Assembly (NCBI RefSeq): GCF_003284925.1
Contig: NZ_QMEX01000002.1
Location: 1-64,000 of the forward strand
From: Mycolicibacter senuensis
Lineage (GTDB): Bacteria > Actinomycetota > Actinomycetes > Mycobacteriales > Mycobacteriaceae
Length of the DNA: 64,000 bases
Reading direction: 5' to 3'
The notes under the pieces are model-generated. The model worked only from the letters and a program-made list of their open reading frames with translations. It had not been told where the DNA came from and ran no database searches. Position 1 is the first letter of the stretch, and each line of letters starts with the position of its first letter. The position numbers and the translations under genes are program-made. This document shows, in pieces, positions 1 to 8,345 of this stretch.

Positions 1-505
1 CCCGCCAGGGCAGAAACCCGCGCACCGGCGCACCCACCGCGGCGACCGGCGCGTCGCGACCGAACAGCCACGCGGCCAGCGCCGACGACCGGCCGCCGTC
101 CGCGAGGGCATGTGCGACTTGCAACACCGCCACCGTGCCGGCACCGCCGTGGCCGGGAATGCCGTCCACCGGGGCGAACAGGTGCAACCGCCACGGCGCG
201 ACCCGGACATCGAGTTGGTCATCGGCCAGCCGCACGACCGCGTCCAGACAGCCGGCCCAGCTGTCGCCGGGGGCCCGGTGTGTGGTGGCTCCGACGTGAT
301 CGAGCCCCGGCACCCACTGGGGGTAGCGCAGCCTGCAGGTGTCCTCGACGCGCAGGGTCAGGTCCGTACTCGCGCGGGCACGATCGAGCACATCGGCGAC
401 CGCGGCGTCGAAATCGGCCGGCACCCCGGCGAAGGCGTACAGCAGGAACTGGTCGCTGGGGATCTTCGTCGACATCCAGTAGAACTGCGCGTCGATCGCC
501 GTCAT
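1..505 (-). CDS. WS/DGAT-type acyltransferase, N-terminal part (runs off the left edge)
   Basis: Only the N-terminal ~168 residues are present; the gene continues beyond base 1. The start MTAIDAQFYWMS followed by SDQFLLYAFAG is typical of mycobacterial wax ester synthase/diacylglycerol acyltransferase-like proteins, which transfer acyl groups from acyl-CoA to alcohols or diacylglycerol. The region equivalent to the HHxxxDG active-site motif reads VAHALADGG, so the second His, Asp and Gly are present but the first His is Ala. An in-frame ATG at 520 is an alternative start. It lies 24-40 bases downstream of the epoxide-hydrolase-like gene on the same strand and is probably cotranscribed. Family assignment is good; enzymatic activity is uncertain because of the motif change and truncation by the window. 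Confidence 0.75.
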   Translation of the reverse strand, partial: MTAIDAQFYWMSTKIPSDQFLLYAFAGVPADFDAAVADVLDRARASTDLTLRVEDTCRLRYPQWVPGLDHVGATTHRAPGDSWAGCLDAVVRLADDQLDVRVAPWRLHLFAPVDGIPGHGGAGTVAVLQVAHALADGGRSSALAAWLFGRDAPVAAVGAPVRGFLPWR

Positions 506-544
506 CGGATGTCCACGCATCGTCCGGCTCACGTCAGGCCCGGC

Positions 545-1435
545 TCACGTCAAGAAGGGCAGCACCCGATCAGCGACCTCGTCGGGCTGCTCGAGTTGCA
601 GGAAGTGCCCGGCATTCTCGACGACAGCCACCTCGCTGCCGTCCGGCAGGGCCGGAGCCACCCACCGCGTGAACGCAGCCGACATGCAGCCGTCGGTGCG
701 CCCGTGCAGGTACAGGCTCGGCAGGCGCGGCAGCTGCAGCCAGTGCCGGTGCAGGTCGGCGTAGCGGTCCGGCACCCGGACACTGCGCAGGGCCCGGTAC
801 GGCCCGAGCGCCGCACGCCAGCCCTCCGGCGTCCCGATCGCGGCGTCGACGTGTCGCAGGTCCTCCTCGGCGGCGTACCCCGGCGACCATCGCCGCCATA
901 GCCGCGGCAGCACCCAGGACGCGGACCGCTCCGGCAGCCATGGCAATTGGAAATAGCCGATGTACCAGCTACGCAACAACTGTCCCGGCAGGTAGCTGGT
1001 CATGGTCACCCGGTCTGCTGTCCCGGCCGTGCGCAGCGCTGCCGGAGGCGGCACCGACATGATCACCGCCTTGGCGAACGGACTGTCCGGCAACGCAGCC
1101 AACCCGGTGGCCGCCATCGCGCCCCAGTCGTGACCGATCACCACATCGCGTCCGGTGCCACCCACGGTTTCGTACGCCCGCAAGGCGTCATCCATCAGCG
1201 CGCCGATGTGGTAGCTGCCGTCGGCCGGGATCGACGATGGGGCGTAACCCCGCATGAACGGTGCCACCACATGCCAGCCGGCAGCGACCAGCCGGGGCGC
1301 CACCCGGCGCCACCCGTAGGCGGTGTCGGGAAAACCGTGCAGGCACAACGCCACCGGGTTTCCCGGCGTTCCCCAACTCAGCGCCTTGAGCGTCACCTCG
1401 GGCGCCGTCACGTCGATCCAGCGCGGTTGGCTCAT
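545..1435 (-). CDS. alpha/beta hydrolase, epoxide-hydrolase-like
   Basis: A 296-residue alpha/beta-hydrolase fold protein. HGFPD (residues 33-37) forms the oxyanion-hole strand, GHDWG (101-105) carries an Asp nucleophile at 103, and NAGHFLQLEQP near the C-terminus supplies the catalytic His. An Asp nucleophile is characteristic of epoxide hydrolases and haloalkane dehalogenases rather than Ser esterases, so hydrolysis of an epoxide is the best guess. The frame stays open upstream to 1849, but the extension is not protein-like and overlaps the Mce-associated gene, so ATG 1435 is chosen. It is 11 bp downstream of that gene and on the same strand, hence probably in one operon. The substrate is unknown. 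Confidence 0.85.
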   Translation of the reverse strand: MSQPRWIDVTAPEVTLKALSWGTPGNPVALCLHGFPDTAYGWRRVAPRLVAAGWHVVAPFMRGYAPSSIPADGSYHIGALMDDALRAYETVGGTGRDVVIGHDWGAMAATGLAALPDSPFAKAVIMSVPPPAALRTAGTADRVTMTSYLPGQLLRSWYIGYFQLPWLPERSASWVLPRLWRRWSPGYAAEEDLRHVDAAIGTPEGWRAALGPYRALRSVRVPDRYADLHRHWLQLPRLPSLYLHGRTDGCMSAAFTRWVAPALPDGSEVAVVENAGHFLQLEQPDEVADRVLPFLT

Positions 1436-1446
1436 CACCGTGAATT

Positions 1447-2196
1447 CTAGATCGGGTCGAAGCCCGAGATCAGCCAACGTCCGCCGATCTTGTCCAGGAC
1501 AACCCGGACGCTGGATGCGGTTGCAGTTGGCGCGTCCTGACCAACGATCGTGGTCTGGTTCACGAACACCAGCACCACGGCGTGCTTCCCGCTCGCCGAC
1601 ACCGAGGCCGCCGCCGGAACGGTGGCTACCGCAGAGATCTGCTTCTGCTTCGCACCAGGAATCACCACGTCTTGGGTGAGCTGGATATAGGAGTCGCGGA
1701 ACTGGCCGGTGAGCCGATCCCGCGCGGCCCCGAGCTCCTCCTCCACCGAGTCGGGGCGATACGACAATATCGCGACGGTGGCATCCCTTGCGGCTGCCAC
1801 AGATTCGATTGCGGCGACGTCGGCAGCCCGGGCTGACGAATCCTGCCATTTGGCGAAGCCGATCCCGATAGCAAGCAACAGCGCCAACGCGGGCAGCACA
1901 CCGAATGCCATCGCGCGCAACCAGGCGATCCGCCGCTTGGCCGGCGGCCTATCCGCCACCTCGGGCACCGTCTCCTCGACCGCCTGGGCAGCCCCGTCAC
2001 CAGGGTCTGCATCGGCATCTCCCACGTCGGGCGCTTGCCCTTCGTCCTCACCGGAGCCGGCCGGTTCGATGGGTTCCGCTCGCACGCCGGACTCGGTCGG
2101 CTGGACTTCGGTCACCCCGATATCGGCCACAGCGCCGGTGTCCTCGCGTTTTTCACCGACGGTTTCCTGGGTCTTGCCCACTTTTCGCTTGGTCAC
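1447..2196 (-). CDS. Mce-associated membrane protein
   Basis: A 249-residue protein with a long acidic, low-complexity cytoplasmic N-terminus (about 1-88), one transmembrane helix (about 93-115) and an extracytoplasmic domain of the Mce-associated type with the usual ending GGRWLISGFDPI. Such proteins are typically encoded after mce genes and are thought to assist assembly or stability of Mce lipid/steroid importers. The start ATG overlaps the stop of the upstream paralogue by 4 nt (2193-2196), so the two are translationally coupled. No mce operon is visible inside the window, so this pair is an orphan here. The family is clear; the exact role is not. Confidence 0.85.
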   Translation of the reverse strand: MTKRKVGKTQETVGEKREDTGAVADIGVTEVQPTESGVRAEPIEPAGSGEDEGQAPDVGDADADPGDGAAQAVEETVPEVADRPPAKRRIAWLRAMAFGVLPALALLLAIGIGFAKWQDSSARAADVAAIESVAAARDATVAILSYRPDSVEEELGAARDRLTGQFRDSYIQLTQDVVIPGAKQKQISAVATVPAAASVSASGKHAVVLVFVNQTTIVGQDAPTATASSVRVVLDKIGGRWLISGFDPI

Positions 2197-2837
2197 GGCA
2201 CGAACTCGACATTCGAGACTTTGGCCTCACCGGCACCGACCTTGTGCACCCCCAGGCGCATGCGCCACAGCCGGGGCGACTGGTCGGGTGCACCGGCGTT
2301 GGACGTTTGGACGGTCACCGCCACCAGTACCTGGGCCTCGTCCCCACTCTCGGACTCCACACCGGCCTCGGTCACCTTCCCCTCCGATTTCGACTTCGTC
2401 TGCTTCACCAGGTCGACAAACGACTGGGAGCGACGGGAGAAGTCATCGTAGAACTGGCCGGTCGCCGAGTCGAGAATCCGCTGCACGTCGGTGTCGGCAT
2501 GCTCGTAGTCGATAGTCGTCAGGTTGATCGCTCCTTGCCGTCCCACCTCGACAAACAGCGCACGCTGCTCGGCCGCCCGCTGCGACTGATAGGCCCGGTA
2601 TCCGACCCAACCGGCCAGTCCGGTCAGCGCGACAACCACCGCAAGTCCCCACGCGAAGGCCAACCGCACGGGCGAGAGCCTCGTCGCGACGGCGGCCGCC
2701 GCGTCTCCGGTCTCGCTTTCGGCTTCACGGTCGTAGTCGGCTGTTGTTGACTCCGGATCGGTCTGCGGCCGGTCGGCCTCACCATCCGACGGCGACACGC
2801 CCAGTCCCCCGTCCAGGGCAGCGGTATCGTCGGCCAT
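2193..2837 (-). CDS. Mce-associated membrane protein (second copy)
   Basis: A 214-residue protein with the same plan as its downstream neighbour: acidic N-terminus, one transmembrane helix (about 56-79) and an extracytoplasmic domain with a C-terminal pattern (LWRMRLGVHKVG...SNVEFVP) typical of Mce-associated proteins. It is first in the apparent operon 2837 to 1. The preceding 142 bases (2838-2979) separate it from the Lrp-type gene on the same strand; a purine-rich stretch just before the ATG (GGGGAGAGGAAATG read on the minus strand) is a good ribosome-binding site. A paralogue pair of this kind is common beside mce loci, but no mce genes lie within this window. Confidence 0.85.
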   Translation of the reverse strand: MADDTAALDGGLGVSPSDGEADRPQTDPESTTADYDREAESETGDAAAAVATRLSPVRLAFAWGLAVVVALTGLAGWVGYRAYQSQRAAEQRALFVEVGRQGAINLTTIDYEHADTDVQRILDSATGQFYDDFSRRSQSFVDLVKQTKSKSEGKVTEAGVESESGDEAQVLVAVTVQTSNAGAPDQSPRLWRMRLGVHKVGAGEAKVSNVEFVP

Positions 2838-2979
2838 TTCCTCTCCCCTTCGGCGCTCAGGCCAGCTTCGGGCGGGTCAGACACGCCCATCCGGTCTAAC
2901 GTACGCGACTGGCTGAAGTGTGCCCCATCGACGCCGTCGCTGGGCGGTGGCCGCCCCCGTTCGACAGGTCGATGCCCCG

Positions 2980-3498
2980 CTACTCGTCCCGCTGCGCAGG
3001 GGTCGAACGCCCCCAACCCGAGTTCCGTGTGACATCTTTGAGCAGTGGTACGGCCCGATAGGGCAACGGCGTGGTCAAAGCAAGTGTCGTGGTCGAGTGC
3101 ACCACCCCCGGTATCGACAGAATCTTCTCGATGAGCTCCTGGAGCTCGGCCTGGGTCGGCGTGGCGACCCGGACGAGGAAATCCTCGCGACCCGTGGTGG
3201 CGTGGATTTCCAGCACGGGCGGCATCGCCGCGAGAGCGGCCACGATCGCCCCTAGCCGGCCCTGCTGAATTTCGAGGCCGATGAACGCCTGAGTCGAGAT
3301 TCCCGCCTGAGCCAGATCGACTTCGGGCCGGTACCCGGTGAGCAACCCGCCTTCCTCCATTCGCTTCAGTCGCGACTGCACGGTGTTGCGGGAGACCCCG
3401 AGCGTCGATGCCAATTCCACGACGCCCGCACGTGCATCGCCGGCAAGCAACTCGAGCAGCTCGGCGTCGAGTCGATCGATGCTGACCATTTCACTCAC
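2980..3498 (-). CDS. Lrp/AsnC family transcriptional regulator
   Basis: A 172-residue regulator with an N-terminal winged helix-turn-helix (IDRLDAELLELLAGDARAG, then ASTLGVSRNTVQSRLKRMEE, about residues 8-52) and a C-terminal RAM/AsnC ligand-binding domain (about 65-150). It is divergent from the branched-chain 2-oxoacid dehydrogenase operon at 3646, an arrangement typical of BkdR-like regulators that sense branched-chain amino acids or their keto acids. The shared 147-bp intergenic region contains three copies of ACTAGYTG, probable operators. The protein has a short extra C-terminal tail (RNSGWGRSTPAQRDE). Family is certain; the effector and target assignment are inferred from position. Confidence 0.9.
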   Translation of the reverse strand: MSEMVSIDRLDAELLELLAGDARAGVVELASTLGVSRNTVQSRLKRMEEGGLLTGYRPEVDLAQAGISTQAFIGLEIQQGRLGAIVAALAAMPPVLEIHATTGREDFLVRVATPTQAELQELIEKILSIPGVVHSTTTLALTTPLPYRAVPLLKDVTRNSGWGRSTPAQRDE

Positions 3499-3518
3499 CC
3501 CAAAAAGCGTTGGGAACC

Positions 3519-3558
3519 ACTAGCTGACCGAACTGACTAGTTGTTGGATCACTAGTTG
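3519..3558. promoter_or_regulatory. three ACTAGYTG repeats, putative Lrp-type operator
   Basis: ACTAGCTG at 3519-3526, ACTAGTTG at 3536-3543 and ACTAGTTG at 3551-3558 lie in the same orientation between the divergent Lrp-type gene and the bkd-like operon. Starts are 17 and 15 bp apart; the outer two are 32 bp apart, about three helical turns, and extend to CACTAGYTGACCG. Multiple phased sites fit the octameric binding of Lrp/AsnC proteins. Confidence 0.55.
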
Positions 3559-3645
3559 ACCGGATTATGCATTAGTACCACAGTTAGGGGAACGTTTGAA
3601 TCATCTCGGCGCCGGGACGACACCTCGATTGGACAGTGAACCGCC

Positions 3646-4785
3646 ATGACGACAGTGACCCAAGAGGCTGCGGTCATCGACGCCGGAGCCGGCGCAGAAT
3701 CATTCATACCGATGACCGTTGAGTTGGAGCCCATCGGCTTGATCGGCGCAGATGGGCGTCCGACGGCAGAGGATCGATACAGTCGCGACCTGCCCGCGGA
3801 GACCCTGTGCTGGTTGTACGAAATGATGGTCGCCACCCGCGAACTCGACAGTGAATTCATCAACCTGCAGCGCCAAGGCGAATTGGCGCTGTTCGCGTCG
3901 TGCCGCGGTCAGGAGGCCGCTCAGATCGGCGCCACGGGATGCCTGCGCAAGACCGACTGGCTGTTTCCGCAGTACCGGGAGCTCGGCGCCTTCATCCTGC
4001 GCGGTATCGCTCCCGGACACATCGGCGCGGCATGGCGCGGAACGTGGCATGGCGGACTGGACTTCACGAGGAAATGCTGTGCACCCATGTCGATTCCAAT
4101 CGGCACTCAAGCGTTGCATGCGGTCGGGGCGGCGATGGCCGCGCAGCGACTCGGCGAGGATTCGGTGACGGTTGCATTCATAGGCGATGGCGCCACCAGC
4201 GAAGGCGACGTCCACGAGGCGCTGAATTTCGCGGCGGTCTTCGAGGCGCCGTGCATCTTCTACGTCCAGAACAATCAGTGGGCGATCTCAGTGCCGTTGA
4301 GTCGTCAGTTAGCAGCGCCGTCAATCGCACATAAGGCCATCGGGTATGGGATGCCGGGTGTGCGGGTCGACGGCAATGATGTGCTGGCGTGTTACGCGGT
4401 GATGGCCGAAGCCGCCCAGCGGGCGCGTGACGGTGGCGGACCGACATTGATCGAGGCGGTGACGTATCGGTTGGGCGCGCACACCACCTCAGATGACCCG
4501 ACTCGCTATCGGCCCCAGGAGGAACTGGACCGCTGGTTGGCGTTGGACCCGATCCCGCGCTACCGCACTTATCTGCAGAACATCGGATTGTGGAGTGATC
4601 GGCTGGAGGTTCGGACTGCAGCCCGGTCGAAACGGCTGCGCAACGAGCTGCGTGAGGCGGTGTTCGGGGCCGCGGATATCGAAATCACCGAGGTTTTCGA
4701 CACCGTTTATGCCGAGATCACCCCGGAGCTGGTGGCCCAACGACAGGAACTGTTGGCTGAGTTGGCGAAGGAGGCCAGGCGGTGA
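3646..4785 (+). CDS. bkdA: branched-chain 2-oxoacid dehydrogenase E1 component, alpha subunit
   Basis: A 379-residue thiamine-diphosphate enzyme subunit. The TPP/Mg motif GDG (180-182) to NN (209-210) is intact: GDGATSEGDVHEALNF...YVQNNQWAIS. The C-terminal loop YRLGAHTTSDDPTRYR matches E1-alpha proteins that decarboxylate branched-chain or related 2-oxoacids. It pairs with the beta subunit, whose GTG overlaps this stop (4782-4785), and with the E2 that follows. The complex degrades Val/Leu/Ile keto acids, supplying branched acyl-CoAs. Pyruvate dehydrogenase of the alpha2beta2 type is an alternative, but the adjacent Lrp regulator favours branched-chain keto acids. An E3 (lipoamide dehydrogenase) is not in the window. 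Confidence 0.88.
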   Translation: MTTVTQEAAVIDAGAGAESFIPMTVELEPIGLIGADGRPTAEDRYSRDLPAETLCWLYEMMVATRELDSEFINLQRQGELALFASCRGQEAAQIGATGCLRKTDWLFPQYRELGAFILRGIAPGHIGAAWRGTWHGGLDFTRKCCAPMSIPIGTQALHAVGAAMAAQRLGEDSVTVAFIGDGATSEGDVHEALNFAAVFEAPCIFYVQNNQWAISVPLSRQLAAPSIAHKAIGYGMPGVRVDGNDVLACYAVMAEAAQRARDGGGPTLIEAVTYRLGAHTTSDDPTRYRPQEELDRWLALDPIPRYRTYLQNIGLWSDRLEVRTAARSKRLRNELREAVFGAADIEITEVFDTVYAEITPELVAQRQELLAELAKEARR

Positions 4786-5810
4786 CCCAGCTTGCCGAAA
4801 GACCCGCGGGCATATCCGATGTGCCGGCCACGCCGGTGTTGACGATGGTCCAGGCGATCAACCGAGCGTTGCACGATGCGATGGTCGCCGACGAGCGGGT
4901 ACTGGTCTTCGGCGAGGATGTCTCGGCGCTGGGTGGCGTGTTCCGGGTGACCGAAGGATTGACCGAGATATTCGGCGAAGAACGGTGTTTCGACACCCCG
5001 TTGGCCGAGTCCGCGCTGATCGGGGTCGCGGTGGGGTTGGCGTTACGCGGATTCGTGCCGGTACCCGAGCTACAGTTCGACGGGTTTTCCTATCCCGCGT
5101 TCGATCAGATCGTCAGCCACTTGGCGAAGTACCGGATGCGCACACGCGGCGAAGCTGACATGCCGGTGACGATCAGGATTCCGTCGTTCGGCGGTATCGG
5201 CTCACCCGAGCACCACTCGGAGTCCACCGAAACCTACTGGGTGCACACCGCGGGGTTGAAGGTGGTGGTGCCGTCGACGCCATCGGATTCCTACTGGTTG
5301 TTGCGGCAAGCCATCGCCAGCCCCGATCCGGTGATATACCTCGAGCCTAAACGCCGCTATTGGGGCCGCGAAGCGGTCGACACCAGCACGCCCGGGTTGC
5401 CGATCGGGCAGGCCGCGATCCGACGGATCGGCGCTGACGTCACGGTGCTGACCTACGGCGGATCCGTCGGTACCGCGCTGCGCGCCGCCGAGGCCGCTGC
5501 CGAACAGCGCGGCTGGGGGTTGGAGGTTGTCGACCTCCGCAGCCTGAGTCCGTTGGACTTCGACACCGTCGCCACCTCGGTCGCCAAGACAGGTCGGGCG
5601 GTGATCTTGCATGAGGGCCCACGCAGCCTGGGATTCGGCGCCGAATTAGCGGCCCGAATCCAAGAAGAATTGTTCTACGATCTGGAGTCACCGGTGCTGC
5701 GCGCCACTGGGTTTGACACTCCATACCCGCCGGCCAGACTCGAAAAACTCTGGCTTCCCGGTGTCGACCGACTGCTCGACTGCATAGAGAAAGCGCTTAG
5801 CCGGCCATGA
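4782..5810 (+). CDS. bkdB: branched-chain 2-oxoacid dehydrogenase E1 component, beta subunit
   Basis: A 342-residue E1-beta protein beginning at a GTG that overlaps the alpha-subunit stop by 4 nt. It has the transketolase pyrimidine-binding half ([19 protein letters not shown], about residues 44-62) and the C-terminal transketolase domain ([13 protein letters not shown], then [15 protein letters not shown]). It completes the TPP active site with the alpha subunit. Its stop overlaps the start of the E2 gene by 4 nt (5807-5810), so all three subunits are translationally coupled, as expected for a stoichiometric complex. Confidence 0.9.
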   Translation: MTQLAERPAGISDVPATPVLTMVQAINRALHDAMVADERVLVFGEDVSALGGVFRVTEGLTEIFGEERCFDTPLAESALIGVAVGLALRGFVPVPELQFDGFSYPAFDQIVSHLAKYRMRTRGEADMPVTIRIPSFGGIGSPEHHSESTETYWVHTAGLKVVVPSTPSDSYWLLRQAIASPDPVIYLEPKRRYWGREAVDTSTPGLPIGQAAIRRIGADVTVLTYGGSVGTALRAAEAAAEQRGWGLEVVDLRSLSPLDFDTVATSVAKTGRAVILHEGPRSLGFGAELAARIQEELFYDLESPVLRATGFDTPYPPARLEKLWLPGVDRLLDCIEKALSRP

Positions 5811-7063
5811 ACACCAACAACATCAAGGAATTTCTGGTTCCGGACCTGGGCGAGGGTCTCGAGGAAGCCACCGTGGTGTGCTGGAACGTCGCCGTGGGCG
5901 ACGACGTTGAGCTCAACCAAACTCTGTGTTCGTTGGAGACCGCGAAAGCCGAAGTCGAGATCCCCAGCCCGTATGCGGGTCGAATCGTTGAATTGCGCGG
6001 TTCTGAAGGGGAGACACTCCAAGTCGGGTCGATACTCGTTCGCATCGACACCGAGCCCGACTCGTCACCGTCTGATTCGCCAACTGGTGCCGCGCAAAAG
6101 CGCACCCCGGTACTGGTCGGCTACGGCGCAGACGACGACGTCGACATCAGCAGAAGATCGTCGCAGCCACCGAGTGCTGCGCCGCCGGTGGAGCTTCCTG
6201 CGGGCGCCTCGCGAGCACGTGCGGCGCCGCCGGTGCGCAAGCTGGCCGCTGAGCTTTCGGTGGATCTAGCTGCGCTGCGGCCAGGGTCGGGTGCCGGTGG
6301 AGTGATCACCCGCGAAGACGTGCTGGCCGCCGCGGATACCTCTGAACCGCAGCTGGACGGCGCTGACCTGATACCCGTACGTGGTGTACAGGCACGGATG
6401 GCCGACCGGATGAAACTGTCCCGCACAGAGATCCCCGACGCCCATGCCAGCCTCCAGGCTGACTGCACCAAACTACTGGCACTGCGGGACCGATTGAGGG
6501 CAGCCGCCGATGAGAGCCGCCAGAACATCACACCGTTCGCGCTCACGCTGCGAATGGTGGTCATCGCCCTGATGCACAACCGGTCGTTGAATTCGACTTG
6601 GGTCGACACCCCCGACGGCGCATATGTGCAGAGCCACCGCGGCATCAGCATCGGCTTCGGAGTGGCCACCGAGCGTGGCCTGCTGGTTCCCGTGGTGGCT
6701 GATGCGCAGGAACTGACTACCCGCCAGCTGGCGAACCGGGTGGCCGACCTGATCCATCGTGGCCGCGAGGGCCATCTCAAACCGGCTGAGATGCAAGGGT
6801 CGACGTTCACGGTGTCCAACTTCGGCGCCCTCGGTTTGGACGACGGTGTGCCGGTGATCAATTATCCCGAGGCGGCCATCCTCGGCATGGGATCGCTCAA
6901 ACCGCGCCCGGTCGCCGTTGACGGTGACATTGCGGTGCGATCCACCATGACCCTGACTTGCGCGTTCGACCACCGGATAGCCGACGGCGCTGATGTCGCT
7001 CAATTCCTGTGTCGGGTACGCGACCTGGTCGAATCGCCCGATCTAGCGCTTCTGGACCTCTAG
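5807..7063 (+). CDS. bkdC: branched-chain 2-oxoacid dehydrogenase E2 (dihydrolipoamide acyltransferase)
   Basis: A 418-residue E2 with the three usual domains: one lipoyl domain (about 8-84, lipoylated Lys in [14 protein letters not shown], residue 47), a peripheral subunit-binding domain (about 143-180, [15 protein letters not shown]...[12 protein letters not shown]), and a catalytic acyltransferase domain ending with the HxxxDG motif DHRIADG. Linkers between the domains are Pro/Ala/Ser-rich. It transfers the branched acyl group from E1 to CoA. It is the last gene of the operon; about 160 bases without a recognisable gene follow before a convergent cupin gene. Confidence 0.9.
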   Translation: MNTNNIKEFLVPDLGEGLEEATVVCWNVAVGDDVELNQTLCSLETAKAEVEIPSPYAGRIVELRGSEGETLQVGSILVRIDTEPDSSPSDSPTGAAQKRTPVLVGYGADDDVDISRRSSQPPSAAPPVELPAGASRARAAPPVRKLAAELSVDLAALRPGSGAGGVITREDVLAAADTSEPQLDGADLIPVRGVQARMADRMKLSRTEIPDAHASLQADCTKLLALRDRLRAAADESRQNITPFALTLRMVVIALMHNRSLNSTWVDTPDGAYVQSHRGISIGFGVATERGLLVPVVADAQELTTRQLANRVADLIHRGREGHLKPAEMQGSTFTVSNFGALGLDDGVPVINYPEAAILGMGSLKPRPVAVDGDIAVRSTMTLTCAFDHRIADGADVAQFLCRVRDLVESPDLALLDL

Positions 7064-7223
7064 AAGACCTGCCGGGGCTGAGCGAAGTCAACGGTGCTGA
7101 TCAGCCTGGTCGGTGCGGTGATCGGCGCGATGAGCTACCTGCGCGTCCATACTCGTCGGGTGCGACCGGACTTTGAGTGGATACCTCGGCGCTGCAGCGG
7201 TGAGCCGGGCCGGTGACACGGAC

Positions 7224-8090
7224 CTACCGGGTAGCCCCGACCGGAGTGTGGCGACGATCAGCGACGACCACGGTCAGCTCCGCGCCCTCGGCGCCGGCGA
7301 CGACCGCGGCCATCGGCTCATCGGCGCGCTGCAGGCGCATGTCACCGGCGAGGTAGCGGGCGGGCCCGATCGCGACGCTGCCCTTGGTGATCACCAGGAA
7401 CTGCTCGGTCCCGCAGACGCTGGCTTCTCTGATGACCTGCCCAGCCGCCACGCAATACATCTGCACCGACGGGCCCGCTTCGCGGTCACCGAACGTCGCG
7501 GTGACCGGGTTTGCGTTGTCGATGTCGTGCAGCGCCCCGAACAGGTACCCGCGTGAGCAACCGCCCAGGCTGGTGTCGATGGCCGACGCGCCTTTCGGCC
7601 CGGCGGGATGGGCGTAGTTGTCGGCGTCGGCGGCGCGGAAATTCTCGCCGCCGTCGATGAGGGTTTCGCGATCCGCGTCGCTGATGATGGTCGGCAGCGC
7701 TCCGCGACGATCGCCGATCACCAACACGATCCACGCCGGTTCCGACGAATCGGGATGTTCGCGGTAGACCTTGCCCGCTTCCTGGAACACGTAGTCGCCG
7801 GTGCGCAACGACTTGCCGCCCACATTCCAGTCACCGCCGGCCAGCACGCGGAACTGGTCACTGCCGTGAAAGTGCGGCGGGTCGATCACGTGGCGCCAGT
7901 CCAGTGGCTCCTCGGCAAGGCTGCTGACCAGGCCCAGTTGCACCAGCGGCCCGACCTGCGGATCGCCGATTCCGAAGGTGTAGTTCCTGATGGATCCCGC
8001 CGGTGTCATCGACGGCCAAAGGTGTTCGTCGTGGTAGCTGAGGTCAAGATGCCCGCCGTCGAGTTCAAGTACGTTCTGACCATCGAACAT
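7224..8090 (-). CDS. cupin-domain protein of unknown function
   Basis: A 288-residue protein with two cupin-like halves. The first half has PPHFHGSDQFRVLAGGDW (about residues 70-87), a metal-binding-type cupin pattern, and both halves end in the usual GDY/GDM turns (LRTGDYVFQEAG, then YLAGDMRLQRAD). I do not recognise a characterised member; a cupin dioxygenase or a regulatory sensor are both possible. It is divergent from the split Rieske pair at 8346 and shares with it a 255-bp promoter region that holds a copy of the 24-bp box, suggesting coregulation. AGGAAG precedes the ATG on the minus strand. The fold call is reasonable; the reaction is unknown. Confidence 0.6.
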   Translation of the reverse strand: MFDGQNVLELDGGHLDLSYHDEHLWPSMTPAGSIRNYTFGIGDPQVGPLVQLGLVSSLAEEPLDWRHVIDPPHFHGSDQFRVLAGGDWNVGGKSLRTGDYVFQEAGKVYREHPDSSEPAWIVLVIGDRRGALPTIISDADRETLIDGGENFRAADADNYAHPAGPKGASAIDTSLGGCSRGYLFGALHDIDNANPVTATFGDREAGPSVQMYCVAAGQVIREASVCGTEQFLVITKGSVAIGPARYLAGDMRLQRADEPMAAVVAGAEGAELTVVVADRRHTPVGATR

Positions 8091-8192
8091 GGCTCTTCCT
8101 CCCAGGTGAAAACTGCCGAAATAGAACGCAATCTGTTCAATCCGTCGAGCCTAAGCCGCCCTATCCCAGCGACGACGATAACAGTGCAAATT

Positions 8193-8216
8193 AAACAGAT
8201 TTTGTCGGATCTGTCT
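8193..8216. promoter_or_regulatory. 24-bp palindromic box, copy 1
   Basis: AAACA-N14-TGTCT in the divergent promoter region between the cupin gene and the Rieske pair. It matches the RRACA-N14-TGTCT pattern seen at eight other promoters in the window and is a candidate TetR-family operator. Confidence 0.5.
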
Positions 8217-8345
8217 TGTCAAGATATCCGCCAGGTGTTAGGTTCAGCACAGTTGCAAGGCCGTGCGGCGCGGCCCCTTTGAAGTGATCGCCAGCTACCG
8301 AGACGGCTGTCAACGATCGCTACTACGGGAAGGAAAGATCGGTCA

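Noticed and set aside
545-1849. 434-codon reading of the alpha/beta hydrolase gene
   Set aside because: The first ~138 codons lie in antisense/other-frame overlap with the Mce-associated gene and are not protein-like; the hydrolase fold begins at the ATG at 1435.
8112-8140. GAAC...GTTC inverted repeat near the cupin gene start
   Set aside because: It is short and imperfect and does not match any of the three recurring box types; not enough to call an operator.
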